DNA from: Rhizobium sp. C4
Lineage (GTDB): Bacteria > Pseudomonadota > Alphaproteobacteria > Rhizobiales > Rhizobiaceae
Length of the DNA stretch: 64,000 bases
Reading direction: 5' to 3'
NCBI RefSeq assembly: GCF_021026315.1
Contig: NZ_JAJNCX010000001.1
Span: forward strand, 186,001-250,000
Position 1 is the stretch's first letter; every line of letters starts with the position of its first letter. Below are positions 20,853 through 28,988 of this stretch, one piece after another. Under the pieces are notes generated by a model. It worked only from the letters and a program-made list of their open reading frames with translations, searched no databases and had not been told where the DNA came from. Made by a program: the position numbers and the translations under genes.

Positions 20853-21848
20853 TCAACGCGGCTTCTTGCCGAAAACGCGCACATATTCTTCTTCGCCGCC
20901 GCGCGCCAGCGCGTCAGCCTGCTTGATCCAGTCGTCGCGGACAATGCGGCCGCGGAATGCGAGATAGCCATCGACCCAGGCGATTTCCTTCTCGGTCCAC
21001 TTGGCGATCTGCGCGAACGTGTAGATGCCGAGATCATGAAGCTTGGTTTCCATAACCGGGCCAACGCCGGAAATCATCTTGAGGTCGTCCGGTGTTGCCG
21101 GCTTTTCGACGGCCGCAGGACGGTTCGGATCATCGAGCGACGGCTTGGCGTCTGCCTTTGCAGCGGCAGCCGGTGCTTCAGCAGCGGGCGCGACCGGAGC
21201 CACAGCCTCAACGGGCTTGGCAGCCTTGGGTGCCGGCGTATCGGATGTCAGTGTCACAGGCGCACCGGCCGGAGCCGAGTAGACCCGATCGATCTGCGGA
21301 CCGGGGGTGACGTCACCGCCCTTGCCGGCTTCGAAACGGTCGATGATGTATTCAAGCTGCGTCGGCGTCAGGTCCTCATAGGTGTCCTTGAAGATGACAA
21401 CCATCGGCGCGTTGACGCAGGCGCCCTGACATTCGACTTCTTCCCACGACAGCGTACCGCTCTCGTTGGTGTGAAGCGGATCGTGGTGGATCTTCTTCTT
21501 GCAGACCGCGATCAGGTCTTCGGCGCCGCGCAGCATGCAGGGCGTGGTGCCACAGACCTGAACGTGAGCGCGCGTACCGACCGGCTTGATCTGGAACTGC
21601 GTGTAGAAGGTCGCGACTTCGAGAACGCGGATATAGGGCATTTCCAGCATGTCCGCGATCTTTTCGATCGCCGCACGCGTGACCCAGCCATCCTGTTCCT
21701 GAGCGCGCATCAGCAGCGGGATCACCGCCGACTGCTGGCGGCCAGCAGGATACTTCTTGATCGTTTCAGCCGCCCACGCGCTGTTGGCTTCGTTGAAGGC
21801 GAAGCTCTGCGGCTGGACGTTATCATCGGCTAGTCGTCGAACGGACAT
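20853..21848 (-). CDS. nuoE: NADH-quinone oxidoreductase subunit E with C-terminal extension
   Basis: Carries the N1a 2Fe-2S cluster. 331 residues; the thioredoxin-like core (residues about 1-185) has the four cysteines in CGTTPCMLRG and ECQGACVNAP. It is followed by a Pro/Ala-rich linker (about 190-255) and a C-terminal helix-hairpin-helix-like domain (DDLKMISGVGPVMETKLHDL to RIVRDDWIKQADAL). The plain family length is about 160-180 residues. The added domain is paralogous to that of the 237-residue protein two genes downstream. Confidence 0.95.
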   Translation of the reverse strand: MSVRRLADDNVQPQSFAFNEANSAWAAETIKKYPAGRQQSAVIPLLMRAQEQDGWVTRAAIEKIADMLEMPYIRVLEVATFYTQFQIKPVGTRAHVQVCGTTPCMLRGAEDLIAVCKKKIHHDPLHTNESGTLSWEEVECQGACVNAPMVVIFKDTYEDLTPTQLEYIIDRFEAGKGGDVTPGPQIDRVYSAPAGAPVTLTSDTPAPKAAKPVEAVAPVAPAAEAPAAAAKADAKPSLDDPNRPAAVEKPATPDDLKMISGVGPVMETKLHDLGIYTFAQIAKWTEKEIAWVDGYLAFRGRIVRDDWIKQADALARGGEEEYVRVFGKKPR

Positions 21849-21864
21849 TCTCTTTCACGCCTTG

Positions 21865-22122
21865 TCAGTTGATGGCACCGCATTTGGTATTCGTGACGGA
21901 CACGAATTCGCAAGCGTAGGCCGACTGGTCTTTCTGCATAAATATCACGAACTTGGCGCCGTTCGGAACGGCGGCCTTGATCTCGTAGCCCTGGCCAAGA
22001 AGATCCTTCATCGTGGACGGCGGCTGGGGCGCATTCTTGCCCGTATTGCCACCGAGCGTCTCGGCGGAGGCCGCAGACGCCAGAACCATGATGAAAGTCG
22101 CCAGGGCGATCCGAGACATCAT
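21865..22122 (-). CDS. Small secreted protein coupled to nuoD
   Basis: 85 residues with a clear Sec signal ([20 protein letters not shown], likely cleaved after ASA). The mature part is about 65 residues with two cysteines near the end ([17 protein letters not shown]), suggesting a disulfide in the periplasm. The start overlaps the nuoD stop by four bases (ATGA), implying translational coupling, and nuoE follows 16 bases later. No known family recognised; being exported, it cannot join the cytoplasmic arm, so its place in the nuo operon is odd. Confidence 0.75.
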   Translation of the reverse strand: MMSRIALATFIMVLASAASAETLGGNTGKNAPQPPSTMKDLLGQGYEIKAAVPNGAKFVIFMQKDQSAYACEFVSVTNTKCGAIN

Positions 22123-23318
22123 CTGTCAACCTCACCGAACACGATGTCGAGCGAGCCAAGGATCGCCGTCACGTCTGCCAGCATGTGGCCGGAGCTCAGG
22201 AAATCCATCGCTTGAAGATGCACGAAGCCCGGGGCGCGGATCTTGCAGCGATACGGCTTGTTGGAACCGTCGGAGACAAGATAGACGCCGAATTCGCCCT
22301 TCGGCGCTTCGACAGCCGCATACACTTCGCCGGCCGGAACGTGGAAGCCTTCGGTGTAGAGCTTGAAGTGGTGGATCAGCGCTTCCATCGAGCGCTTCAT
22401 CTCGCCACGCTTCGGCGGAACGACCTTGCCGTCGAGTGCCGAAACCGGACCAACCTTTTCGCTCCCAAGCAGGCGTGCGCAGCATTGCTTCATGATCTTC
22501 ACGGCTTCGCGCATTTCGATCATGCGGATCAGGTAACGGTCGTAACAGTCGCCATTCTTGCCGATCGGGATATCGAAGTCGAGTTCCGAGTAGCACTCAT
22601 ACGGCTGCGCGCGACGCAGGTCCCAGGCAGCGCCCGAACCGCGAACCATCACACCCGAGAAACCCCACTTCCATGCGTCTTCCAGCGACACGACGCCAAT
22701 GTCGACGTTACGCTGCTTGAAGATACGGTTGCCGGTCAGCAGGCCTTCGATATCGTCGAGAACCTTGAGGAAGGGATCGCACCAGGCGGCGATGTCTTCG
22801 ACCAGCTTGTGCGGGATATCCTGATGCACGCCACCCGGACGGAAATAGGCTGCGTGCATGCGCGCGCCACAGGCGCGCTCATAGAACACCATCAGCTTTT
22901 CGCGCTCTTCGAAGCCCCAGACCGGCGGCGTCATCGCGCCAACGTCCATGGCCTGCGTGGTCACGTTCATGATGTGCGACAGGATGCGGCCGATTTCCGA
23001 AAAGAGCACGCGGATCAACTGACCGCGCTTCGGAACGTCGATGCCCAGCAGCTTCTCGATCGCGAGGCAGTACGCATGTTCCTGGTTCATCGGCGCGACG
23101 TAGTCGAGACGGTCGAAATAGGGAACGGCCTGCAGATAGGTCTTGGCTTCGATCAGCTTTTCGGTGCCGCGATGCAGAAGGCCGATATGCGGGTCCGCGC
23201 GCTCGACGATTTCGCCGTCAAGTTCGAGAACCAGACGCAGAACGCCGTGTGCCGACGGATGCTCGGGACCGAAGTTGATCGTGAAGTTGCGGACGGAATG
23301 TTCTTTCGTCATTGTCAT
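22119..23318 (-). CDS. nuoD: NADH-quinone oxidoreductase subunit D
   Basis: 49-kDa subunit that forms the quinone site with NuoB. 399 residues; [20 protein letters not shown] at residues 16-35 and [18 protein letters not shown] are the family marks, with the quinone-site histidine in GPEHPSAHG. The stop overlaps the start of the small secreted gene. MTMTKEH offers two in-frame starts (23318 or 23312). Confidence 0.97.
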   Translation of the reverse strand: MTMTKEHSVRNFTINFGPEHPSAHGVLRLVLELDGEIVERADPHIGLLHRGTEKLIEAKTYLQAVPYFDRLDYVAPMNQEHAYCLAIEKLLGIDVPKRGQLIRVLFSEIGRILSHIMNVTTQAMDVGAMTPPVWGFEEREKLMVFYERACGARMHAAYFRPGGVHQDIPHKLVEDIAAWCDPFLKVLDDIEGLLTGNRIFKQRNVDIGVVSLEDAWKWGFSGVMVRGSGAAWDLRRAQPYECYSELDFDIPIGKNGDCYDRYLIRMIEMREAVKIMKQCCARLLGSEKVGPVSALDGKVVPPKRGEMKRSMEALIHHFKLYTEGFHVPAGEVYAAVEAPKGEFGVYLVSDGSNKPYRCKIRAPGFVHLQAMDFLSSGHMLADVTAILGSLDIVFGEVDR

Positions 23319-23330
23319 GTCTTCCGCCCC

Positions 23331-23933
23331 TTACTTCGCTGCCTTCTCGTCGCCGGGCAGCACATAATCCGTGCCTTCCCAGGGCGAGAGGAAGTCAAAA
23401 TTGCGGAACTCCTGGCGCAGTTGCACGGGTTCATAGACCACCCGCTTTGCCTCGTCGTCGTAGCGCACTTCGACATAGCCGGTCATCGGGAAGTCCTTGC
23501 GCAGCGGATGCCCCTCGAAACCGTAGTCGGTGAGGATGCGGCGCAGATCGGGATGGCCCGAGAAAAGAATGCCGTACATGTCGTAGGTTTCGCGCTCGAA
23601 CCAGTTTGCGCCCGGATAGATATCGCAGGCGGAGGGAACCGGCTTGTCTTCGCTCGTCGAAACCTTGATGCGGATACGCAAATTCTTCGACGGCGACAGA
23701 AGGTGATAGACCACCTCGAAACGCTCTTCACGGCCCGGATAATCGACACCGCAGATATCCGTCAGATTGACGAAACGACAGGCAGCGTCGTCATGGAGGA
23801 ACTGCAGAACATCCAGGATGTTTTCCGGCGCGACTGTTATGCTCAGTTCGCCATGGGCAACTTCCGACGCCAGAACCAGCGAACCCTTCTGTTCGCCGAT
23901 CCGGACCGAAAGCTCGTTCAGTGCTTCGCTCAT
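23331..23933 (-). CDS. nuoC: NADH-quinone oxidoreductase subunit C
   Basis: 30-kDa subunit of the peripheral arm. 200 residues; the signature [39 protein letters not shown]-type block is at residues about 117-155. Separate from nuoD, unlike the fused NuoCD of E. coli. Twelve bases before nuoD. Confidence 0.97.
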   Translation of the reverse strand: MSEALNELSVRIGEQKGSLVLASEVAHGELSITVAPENILDVLQFLHDDAACRFVNLTDICGVDYPGREERFEVVYHLLSPSKNLRIRIKVSTSEDKPVPSACDIYPGANWFERETYDMYGILFSGHPDLRRILTDYGFEGHPLRKDFPMTGYVEVRYDDEAKRVVYEPVQLRQEFRNFDFLSPWEGTDYVLPGDEKAAK

Positions 23934-23950
23934 TGCTTAACCCTTCAGCC

Positions 23951-24535
23951 TTAGCGCTCGATCGTTCCGGTGCGCCGGATCTTCTTCTGAAGAAGCAGCA
24001 CGCCGTAGAGCAGAGCCTCGGCCGTGGGGGGACAGCCCGGAACATAAACGTCTACCGGAACGACGCGGTCACAACCACGCACGACCGAATAGGAATAATG
24101 ATAGTAGCCGCCGCCATTGGCGCAGGAACCCATCGAGATGACGTAACGGGGCTCGGGCATCTGGTCATAGACCTTGCGCAGAGCGGGCGCCATCTTGTTG
24201 GTCAGAGTGCCAGCAACGATCATGACGTCCGACTGGCGCGGTGATGCGCGCGGAGCAACGCCGAAGCGCTCCATGTCGTAACGCGGGCCGGAAGCCTGCA
24301 TCAGGCCCTCAACGGCGCAGCAGGCCAGACCGAACTGCATCCACATCAGCGAGCCGGTACGGGCCCAGGTGATGAGCTCGTCCGTTGCGGTGACGAGGAA
24401 GCCCTTGTCGGCCAGCTCGTTGTTGATTTCACCGAAGAACTTGTCGTTCGCGCCAAGCGGCTTGCCGGTCGAGGGATCGATGATCCCCTTCGGCTGCGGC
24501 GCGACGAGCGTGGTGTTGCCGGATGTCACTCCCAT
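23951..24535 (-). CDS. nuoB: NADH-quinone oxidoreductase subunit B (cluster N2)
   Basis: Carries the N2 4Fe-4S cluster beside quinone. 194 residues from the ATG at 24535 ([17 protein letters not shown]), which overlaps the end of nuoA. Cysteines are in [18 protein letters not shown] and [12 protein letters not shown]. The loop after ACCAVE reads [16 protein letters not shown], one residue longer and with fewer methionines than the common form. It keeps the conserved arginine of PRYD. Confidence 0.97.
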   Translation of the reverse strand: MGVTSGNTTLVAPQPKGIIDPSTGKPLGANDKFFGEINNELADKGFLVTATDELITWARTGSLMWMQFGLACCAVEGLMQASGPRYDMERFGVAPRASPRQSDVMIVAGTLTNKMAPALRKVYDQMPEPRYVISMGSCANGGGYYHYSYSVVRGCDRVVPVDVYVPGCPPTAEALLYGVLLLQKKIRRTGTIER

Positions 24536-24891
24536 TCGAGTGCTCCCTTCTTCCATTCATAAATGAAGCCGATCGTGAGGACGCCGAGGAAGACCATCAT
24601 GGACCAGAAACCGACCCAACCGATGCTGCTGAACGACACGGCCCAGGGGAACAGGAAAGCGACTTCCAGGTCGAAGATGATGAACAGGATCGACACGAGA
24701 TAGAAGCGGATGTCGAACTTCATGCGCGCATCATCGAATGCGTTGAACCCGCACTCGAACGAGGAAAGCTTTTCCGAATCGGGCGCCTTGAACGCAAGTG
24801 CGAAGGGCGCGATCAACAGCGAGATGCCGATAATCAGCGACACGCCTATGAAGATCGCGATCGGGAGATAGGAACTAAGGAGATCTGTCAT
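24526..24891 (-). CDS. nuoA: NADH-quinone oxidoreductase subunit A
   Basis: First gene of complex I; 121 residues with three membrane segments. The start at 24891 ([19 protein letters not shown]) is typical; the upstream open frame is non-conserved leader. The cytoplasmic loop has [22 protein letters not shown], including the conserved cysteine of the TM1-TM2 loop. The end overlaps nuoB. Confidence 0.97.
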   Translation of the reverse strand: MTDLLSSYLPIAIFIGVSLIIGISLLIAPFALAFKAPDSEKLSSFECGFNAFDDARMKFDIRFYLVSILFIIFDLEVAFLFPWAVSFSSIGWVGFWSMMVFLGVLTIGFIYEWKKGALEWE

Positions 24892-25320
24892 TCTGTCCGT
24901 CCTTGCCTGTCCTTGAGAGCGGTCGCGTCGGGCGCGCCGGGCAGTTGCCGACAGGGCGTAGGTCTTCGTTGCAACGTCATCGTGACTAGCGCAGCCCGTC
25001 TTGCGGCGCAAGCGATTTGAACCGCAAAACAGCGATTAACATCATGAACTTTACCAATTCACGACACAGATGCCGCAGCACCGTTTCGCAGCGCAATATG
25101 ACGAGGGTCAATTCGAAAGAAATGTTCGATCAGCACTGCAGGCACGATACATTTCCACAGCTGAAGCACAGAGGACCTGCGCCCGAACGACGCGCAGCTG
25201 CGCAAGTTTACGACGTGAGTCGCGAGCAACGAAACACAGCTTCAGGTATTGGATGGAGGAGGAAATTGCGTTCACCTTTTCGATGAACCTATTCTCATAT
25301 CTTACTGTTAAGAAAGAGAA
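24892..25320. other. Non-coding region upstream of nuoA
   Basis: Apart from the promoter candidate at 24984-25012 and a 12-base perfect palindrome GCGCAGCTGCGC at 25192-25203, I see no gene. Open frames here have no ribosome site or protein-like composition. Confidence 0.5.
24984..25012 (-). promoter_or_regulatory. Promoter candidate of the nuo operon
   Basis: On the minus strand CTTGCG (25012-25007), 17 bases, CTAGTC (24989-24984), a good fit to rhizobial CTTGAC-N17-CTATAT promoters. The start would fall near 24977, about 85 bases before nuoA. Confidence 0.5.
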
Positions 25321-25397
25321 TGGCGCGAGTGACGGGGCTCGAACCCGCGACCTCCGGCGTGACAGGCCGGCACTCTAACCGACTGAGCTACACCCGC
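25321..25397 (-). tRNA. tRNA-Asp (GTC)
   Basis: Cloverleaf on the minus strand: acceptor GCGGGTG pairs with CACTCGC, anticodon stem CCGGC/GCCGG around loop CTGTCAC with anticodon GTC, T-arm GGTTCGAGCCC, and an encoded CCA at 25323-25321. Confidence 0.97.
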
Positions 25398-25418
25398 GCA
25401 TTTTCCCGAACCGCGTCG

Positions 25419-25439
25419 CCGCCTCGTTCGGTGAGGCGG
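25419..25439 (-). other. Hairpin in the tRNA-Asp leader
   Basis: Arms CCGCCTC (25419-25425) and GAGGCGG (25433-25439) lie between the promoter below and the mature 5' end of tRNA-Asp, so they form in the precursor leader. Confidence 0.4.
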
Positions 25440-25440
25440 T

Positions 25441-25469
25441 TTCTAGGGGGTAGACGGATGAGTGTCAAG
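25441..25469 (-). promoter_or_regulatory. Promoter of tRNA-Asp
   Basis: On the minus strand CTTGAC (25469-25464), 17 bases, CTAGAA (25446-25441). The start would lie near 25435, about 40 bases before the mature end. Confidence 0.6.
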
Positions 25470-25500
25470 CAGATTTGAAAACAAAAAATCGCGCTGACGA

Positions 25501-25549
25501 CATTTTTTTGACAGATGCCCGGAATGATCGCCGCAGGTCAAAAAAAATG
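25501..25549. repeat. Inverted repeat between the divergent tRNA genes
   Basis: CATTTTTTTGAC (25501-25512) and GTCAAAAAAAATG (25537-25549) are complementary apart from one extra A, around a 24-base centre. It lies just upstream of both tRNA promoters. Its role is unknown. Confidence 0.6.
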
Positions 25550-25569
25550 CGAAAAATGCCAATCGCCCT

Positions 25570-25598
25570 CTTGCGGATCACAGTCTTTGCGAATAGAT
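25570..25598 (+). promoter_or_regulatory. Promoter of tRNA-Val
   Basis: CTTGCG (25570-25575), 17 bases, ATAGAT (25593-25598). The start would fall around 25605, about 12 bases before the mature tRNA. Confidence 0.6.
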
Positions 25599-25616
25599 CA
25601 CCCCCACCAACGCGGC

Positions 25617-25692
25617 GGGCGATTAGCTCAGTTGGTAGAGCGCCTCGTTTACACCGAGGATGTCGGGAGTTCGAGTCTCTCATCGCCCACCA
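25617..25692 (+). tRNA. tRNA-Val (TAC)
   Basis: Acceptor GGGCGAT pairs with ATCGCCC, D-arm AGCTCAGTTGGTAGAGC, anticodon stem CCTCG/CGAGG around TTTACAC with anticodon TAC, and an encoded ACCA end at 25689-25692. Confidence 0.97.
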
Positions 25693-25770
25693 TTCTTTCC
25701 CAAACAACATGAAGAACAGCCGCCAACGCACTGATGACAGTCGCGTGTTCGGTGTTCGTGTTGATCGAAT

Positions 25771-26343
25771 TCAGCTTTTCAGAACAGTGACGATCAGCAG
25801 GACGGACACGGCCGCCAGCCAGACAGAGGCGACGCGCTCCACGATTCGTGCCCGTTTCCCAGGGTTTCCGCCACTCAGCAGACTTCCGGCGCTCATCCAG
25901 ACAAGTGCGACAGCGACGACGAGACCGCAGAACGTGGCAAGGCGCGAGATGAAAGCCGGATCGCTGGTCGACGGCAAAAGAATGAAGCTGACGACAAGGG
26001 CCTTCGGATTGAGCGCGGTCGTCATATAGACTCTGGCTGCCGTGACCGTCCCCAGGCGCCCTTCCTGCTGTGCCCTGCCCCACAGCTGGATGGCGAGAAA
26101 CATCACCCAGACGGCGGCGGCCGACTTGAGCACAAGCGAGGCAACCGGAAACTCCGCAAAGAATCGCGAGCCGACGATCGTCAGTGGCAGGATTGCAGTG
26201 AGGTAGCCGGCCAGTTCTGCAGGAATCAGTCGCGCGGCTATGGCAATGCCGCTTTGGGTTCCAGCCACGCCCATCAGCGTATTGGTGGGCCCGGGCGCCA
26301 GCAGGAGCGCCAGCACTGCCGTGATGAATGCCAGAATGGTCAT
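25771..26343 (-). CDS. LysE family amino-acid/metabolite exporter
   Basis: 190 residues, five to six membrane segments. The N-terminal LLLAPGPTNTLMGVAGTQSG block is the LysE/RhtB family mark (usual form PGP). A second block, ALNPKALVVSFILLP, matches the family NPK motif. Substrate cannot be told from sequence. The gene stands alone between tRNA-Val and a small membrane protein gene. Confidence 0.82.
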   Translation of the reverse strand: MTILAFITAVLALLLAPGPTNTLMGVAGTQSGIAIAARLIPAELAGYLTAILPLTIVGSRFFAEFPVASLVLKSAAAVWVMFLAIQLWGRAQQEGRLGTVTAARVYMTTALNPKALVVSFILLPSTSDPAFISRLATFCGLVVAVALVWMSAGSLLSGGNPGKRARIVERVASVWLAAVSVLLIVTVLKS

Positions 26344-26423
26344 GCGATCCGATTCCCCGACAAGGAGCTTACTGGCTGTCTGGATAGGCGCGGCGGTCTT
26401 TGCCCGCCTTGACCTTCATCAAC

Positions 26424-26723
26424 TCAGGACTGGCCGGTCGACGCTTCGGGAGACTTTTCCCCCTGCCTGCGACGAACGATCTCGAAAATGGTGCCAAGAC
26501 CGAATCCGATGACAAGGCCGCCGAGATCATACGCGTTGCCGCCATATCCGAATCGCGGCCCCAGCAGATGAATTGCAGCAATGGCGATGAAAGCCCCAAT
26601 GAAGCCGGTGCGTAGAAAGACCAGCGCCGAGGTCATGCGCGAGACAACCAGCCATCGGGGTTGAACAGGCTCTTCATTCTGAGGCTTGTTGTTGCCATAG
26701 AATTCTTCGGGCGGCATGGACAT
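26424..26723 (-). CDS. Small membrane protein, unknown function
   Basis: 99 residues. A polar proline-rich start (MSMPPEEFYGNNKPQNEEP) is followed by two likely membrane segments (about 29-52 and 62-80) and a charged end (EIVRRRQGEKSPEAS). The ATG at 26723 follows AGGAGG at five bases, a strong ribosome site that supports a real gene. No family recognised. Confidence 0.65.
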   Translation of the reverse strand: MSMPPEEFYGNNKPQNEEPVQPRWLVVSRMTSALVFLRTGFIGAFIAIAAIHLLGPRFGYGGNAYDLGGLVIGFGLGTIFEIVRRRQGEKSPEASTGQS

Positions 26724-26876
26724 GGGGTCCTCCTGAACGATCGGGTGTATTTAAGCCCTCCCGCAGATGTTTTGCCGTATCCGGCGGGCCGATGGCAAGG
26801 GCGCGACACTTCAAATGCCACCGGGCTTTGGCTAATGTTGCCGCAGCCAGGAAGAATCAACACAGATGGAGGCGAC

Positions 26877-27113
26877 ATGCGCTGCATTTTTACCCAGGTC
26901 CGTTGCCGGCCGGGCCAGACCTACGAAGTTGCCAACAAGATCTATGAGAAGGAAGTGGTCTCCGAGCTCTATTCGACGAGCGGCGACTACGACCTCATCG
27001 CGAAAATCTATGTTCCGGACGGCCAGGATATCGGCCGCTACGTCAACGACATCTTCGTCAGCATCCCGGATGTCGAACGGACGCTGACCACGATCACGTT
27101 CCACGCGTTCTGA
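26877..27113 (+). CDS. Stand-alone Lrp/AsnC ligand-binding (RAM) domain protein
   Basis: 78 residues, starting MRCIFTQVRCRPGQTYEVAN after GGAGGC. It is a single alpha-beta RAM domain (VVSELYSTSGDYDLIAKIYV, then SIPDVERTLTTITFHAF) without the helix-turn-helix of full Lrp/AsnC regulators. Such proteins assemble as rings and bind amino acids; they may modulate full-length partners. It reads against its neighbours and ends in its own terminator. Confidence 0.88.
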   Translation: MRCIFTQVRCRPGQTYEVANKIYEKEVVSELYSTSGDYDLIAKIYVPDGQDIGRYVNDIFVSIPDVERTLTTITFHAF

Positions 27114-27135
27114 AACAGACGCAGGGCAGTTTGAA

Positions 27136-27159
27136 ACGGGGGCTTCGGCCCCCGTTTTC
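27136..27159 (+). terminator. Rho-independent terminator after the RAM protein
   Basis: Arms ACGGGGGC and GCCCCCGT around a TTCG tetraloop (27136-27155), then TTTTCG. It lies 22 bases after the stop. The minus strand has TTTCAAAC after the stem, so it may also serve ribN weakly. Confidence 0.85.
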
Positions 27160-27167
27160 GTTTGCGC

Positions 27168-28079
27168 TTATTCGGCGGCCGGAGCGACCGCCCTCTCCCG
27201 CCGTGATTCGTAGGTCATGATGAAAAGGGACGCGCCGAGAATCAGCACAGCGCCGAGCCAGAGCGTGCCCGCCGGCGCATAACCGAAGACCAGCCAGCCG
27301 GCGAGAACGTTGAGCGGCAGTTTCAGATCGTCGAACGGCTGGACATAGGCGGCATCCGCCGTGGCGTAGGCGAGCGTCAGTAGATATTGCGCAATCGCAG
27401 TCAGCAGTCCCAGGATCACGAAGATCGCCAGCGCCGAGCCATGGGGTATCTCGAAGCCAGAGGCCAGCGCGAAGGCGCCGTTGACCGGGGTCAGCAGCAG
27501 CAACAGCCAGACGGTGATGGTTTCGGGTGATTCGTCGTGGGTCAGGCTTTTCGTGTAGAGCGAGGTGGCGCCCCAAAGAAGTGCGGCCAGGACCGGCAGA
27601 AGCGCTGCCCAGGTGAACGTATCCGCCCATGGCTGCAGGATGATCATCGCTCCGGCAAAGCCGGTGGCGGTCGCGGCCCAGCGAGCCGGGCCCACGCGTT
27701 CGCCGAGAAAGATCCGCGCGCCGAGAATGATGAAGAAGGGTGATGTCATGACGAGCGCGATGGCCTGCCAGATCGGGACATGCGCGAGCCCCATCACCCA
27801 GGCCTGAACACCGAAGACGGAAAATGCTACCCGGATGATGTGGCTTGCCGGATAGCGCGTCCGCATGGTGCCGATCCCGGTGCGCCAGAGATAGGGCAGC
27901 GAAAACAGCAATGCGATGCCATATTGCCAGAAGGCGGTGGAGACCGAGCCGAAGCCCAGTTTCATCGTCACCCATTGGGTGAGGACGTTGATCGCGGCAA
28001 AGGCGACGCCCGCGAGGACCATGATGGCGGCGGCAGCGATCGCCGGATAGCGTTGGCGAAGATTTCCAATCTGATTCAT
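27168..28079 (-). CDS. ribN: Riboflavin importer RibN (EamA family)
   Basis: 303 residues with about ten membrane segments in two EamA repeats (starts near residues 15 and 160). The start at 28079 (MNQIGNLRQRYPAIAAAAIM) is the last ATG before the first membrane segment and discards a basic, non-conserved extension that overlaps the riboswitch. EamA proteins are diverse, but an FMN riboswitch directly upstream identifies this as RibN, a rhizobial riboflavin transporter group. It reads alone, so import would be shut when FMN is plentiful. Confidence 0.85.
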   Translation of the reverse strand: MNQIGNLRQRYPAIAAAAIMVLAGVAFAAINVLTQWVTMKLGFGSVSTAFWQYGIALLFSLPYLWRTGIGTMRTRYPASHIIRVAFSVFGVQAWVMGLAHVPIWQAIALVMTSPFFIILGARIFLGERVGPARWAATATGFAGAMIILQPWADTFTWAALLPVLAALLWGATSLYTKSLTHDESPETITVWLLLLLTPVNGAFALASGFEIPHGSALAIFVILGLLTAIAQYLLTLAYATADAAYVQPFDDLKLPLNVLAGWLVFGYAPAGTLWLGAVLILGASLFIMTYESRRERAVAPAAE

Positions 28080-28182
28080 GTTCACTTTCCCAGAACAGGA
28101 TCGACACAAATCAGGGCATGAGAATTCCACGCCTCTCATCGCGCCGCGAAACGCGGACACGACGGCAGACATGGGCCTCATT

Positions 28183-28324
28183 CTCTTTCATCCGGACTGT
28201 GACCGTCGGCTCCGGAATTACACCGGATCTGCTGACCCGCACCCTCTCATCGAAGCTGCGGCGCTCGCGGGCTCGGGGCGAACCCCTTACCGCCGGTGGG
28301 GAGTTTCACCCCGCCCTGAGAACG
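28183..28324 (-). promoter_or_regulatory. FMN riboswitch (RFN element)
   Basis: On the minus strand the conserved blocks follow in order: CTCAGGGCGGGGTGAAACTC, CCCACCGGCGGTAAGGG, AGCCCGCGAGCGCC, GGTCAGCAGATCCGGTG, TTCCGGAGCCGACGGTCAC and AGTCCGGATGAAAGAG. These are the signature strands of the six-helix FMN aptamer. No clear terminator lies between it and ribN, so control by masking of the ribosome site is likely. Confidence 0.95.
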
Positions 28325-28349
28325 ATTGCCGGACAAGCCGACGCGCCAT

Positions 28350-28378
28350 TGATAGGACGAATTCGCAATTGCGGCAAG
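28350..28378 (-). promoter_or_regulatory. Promoter of the riboswitch-ribN transcript
   Basis: On the minus strand CTTGCC (28378-28373), 17 bases, CTATCA (28355-28350). The start falls about 20 bases before the aptamer. Confidence 0.55.
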
Positions 28379-28416
28379 ATTGCTGACATATCTGCCGCTT
28401 CACTGGACCGAAGATA

Positions 28417-28449
28417 CAAAAAGACCCGGTGCGACGAACGCACCGGGTC
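28417..28449 (-). terminator. Rho-independent terminator of hupB
   Basis: Arms GACCCGGTGCG (28423-28433) and CGCACCGGGTC (28439-28449), 11 perfect pairs around a five-base loop, followed on the minus strand by TTTTTG. Confidence 0.9.
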
Positions 28450-28509
28450 TCAAAACTCTTGCTTGCCTGTTCCAGTCGAAACTGGCGGGTGGCAGGCAGA
28501 AAGCCGATC

Positions 28510-28782
28510 TTAGTTGACGGCGTCCTTCAGACCCTTGCCGGCCGAGAACTTCGGCACGTTGCGGGCCGGGATGGCAACTTCAGCGCCCGTGGACGGGTTG
28601 CGGCCGGTGGAAGCTTCGCGGCGGGTAACCGAGAAATTGCCGAAGCCAACGAGACGGACGTCGCCGCCATTCTTCAGTTCGCCCTGGATTGCTTCGAACA
28701 CAGCGTCAACAGCCGATGCAGCATCGGTCTTGGACAGGCCAGCCTTTTCCGCAACTGCGGATACGAGCTCGTTCTTGTTCAT
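28510..28782 (-). CDS. hupB: HU family DNA-binding protein
   Basis: 90-residue nucleoid protein, starting MNKNELVSAVAEKAGLSKTD. The signature GFGNFSVTRREASTGRNPST spans residues 47-66, including the arm proline that intercalates DNA. It follows lon in the order clpP-clpX-lon-hupB common in alphaproteobacteria and has its own promoter and terminator. Confidence 0.97.
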   Translation of the reverse strand: MNKNELVSAVAEKAGLSKTDAASAVDAVFEAIQGELKNGGDVRLVGFGNFSVTRREASTGRNPSTGAEVAIPARNVPKFSAGKGLKDAVN

Positions 28783-28834
28783 GTTTCCACCCCTTTCTTA
28801 CTGGTATGAAACGATTCGATTGGTCATCGCGGGC

Positions 28835-28863
28835 AGAATACGCAGGAGCGCGTCCACCGCAAC
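28835..28863 (-). promoter_or_regulatory. Promoter candidate of hupB
   Basis: On the minus strand GTTGCG (28863-28858), 17 bases, TATTCT (28840-28835), about 50 bases before the start codon. Confidence 0.45.
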
Positions 28864-28913
28864 CGAAAATGCGCTCAATCCCTTGTTTTGCAGGGGTTTG
28901 CGCGCCGTTTTCG

Positions 28914-28942
28914 TTAAAAAAGGCCGGCATTTCTGCCGGCCT
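28914..28942 (-). terminator. Rho-independent terminator of lon
   Basis: Arms AGGCCGGCA (28921-28929) and TGCCGGCCT (28934-28942) around a four-base loop, with TTTTTTAA following on the minus strand. Confidence 0.88.
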
Positions 28943-28988
28943 CGGGTTCTTATCAGGTTCATTCCGGCGCAATTGAGGCCGGATCGCG

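Noticed and set aside
25017-25378. Plus-strand open frames upstream of tRNA-Asp
   Set aside because: No ribosome site, no protein-like pattern, and one runs through the tRNA gene.
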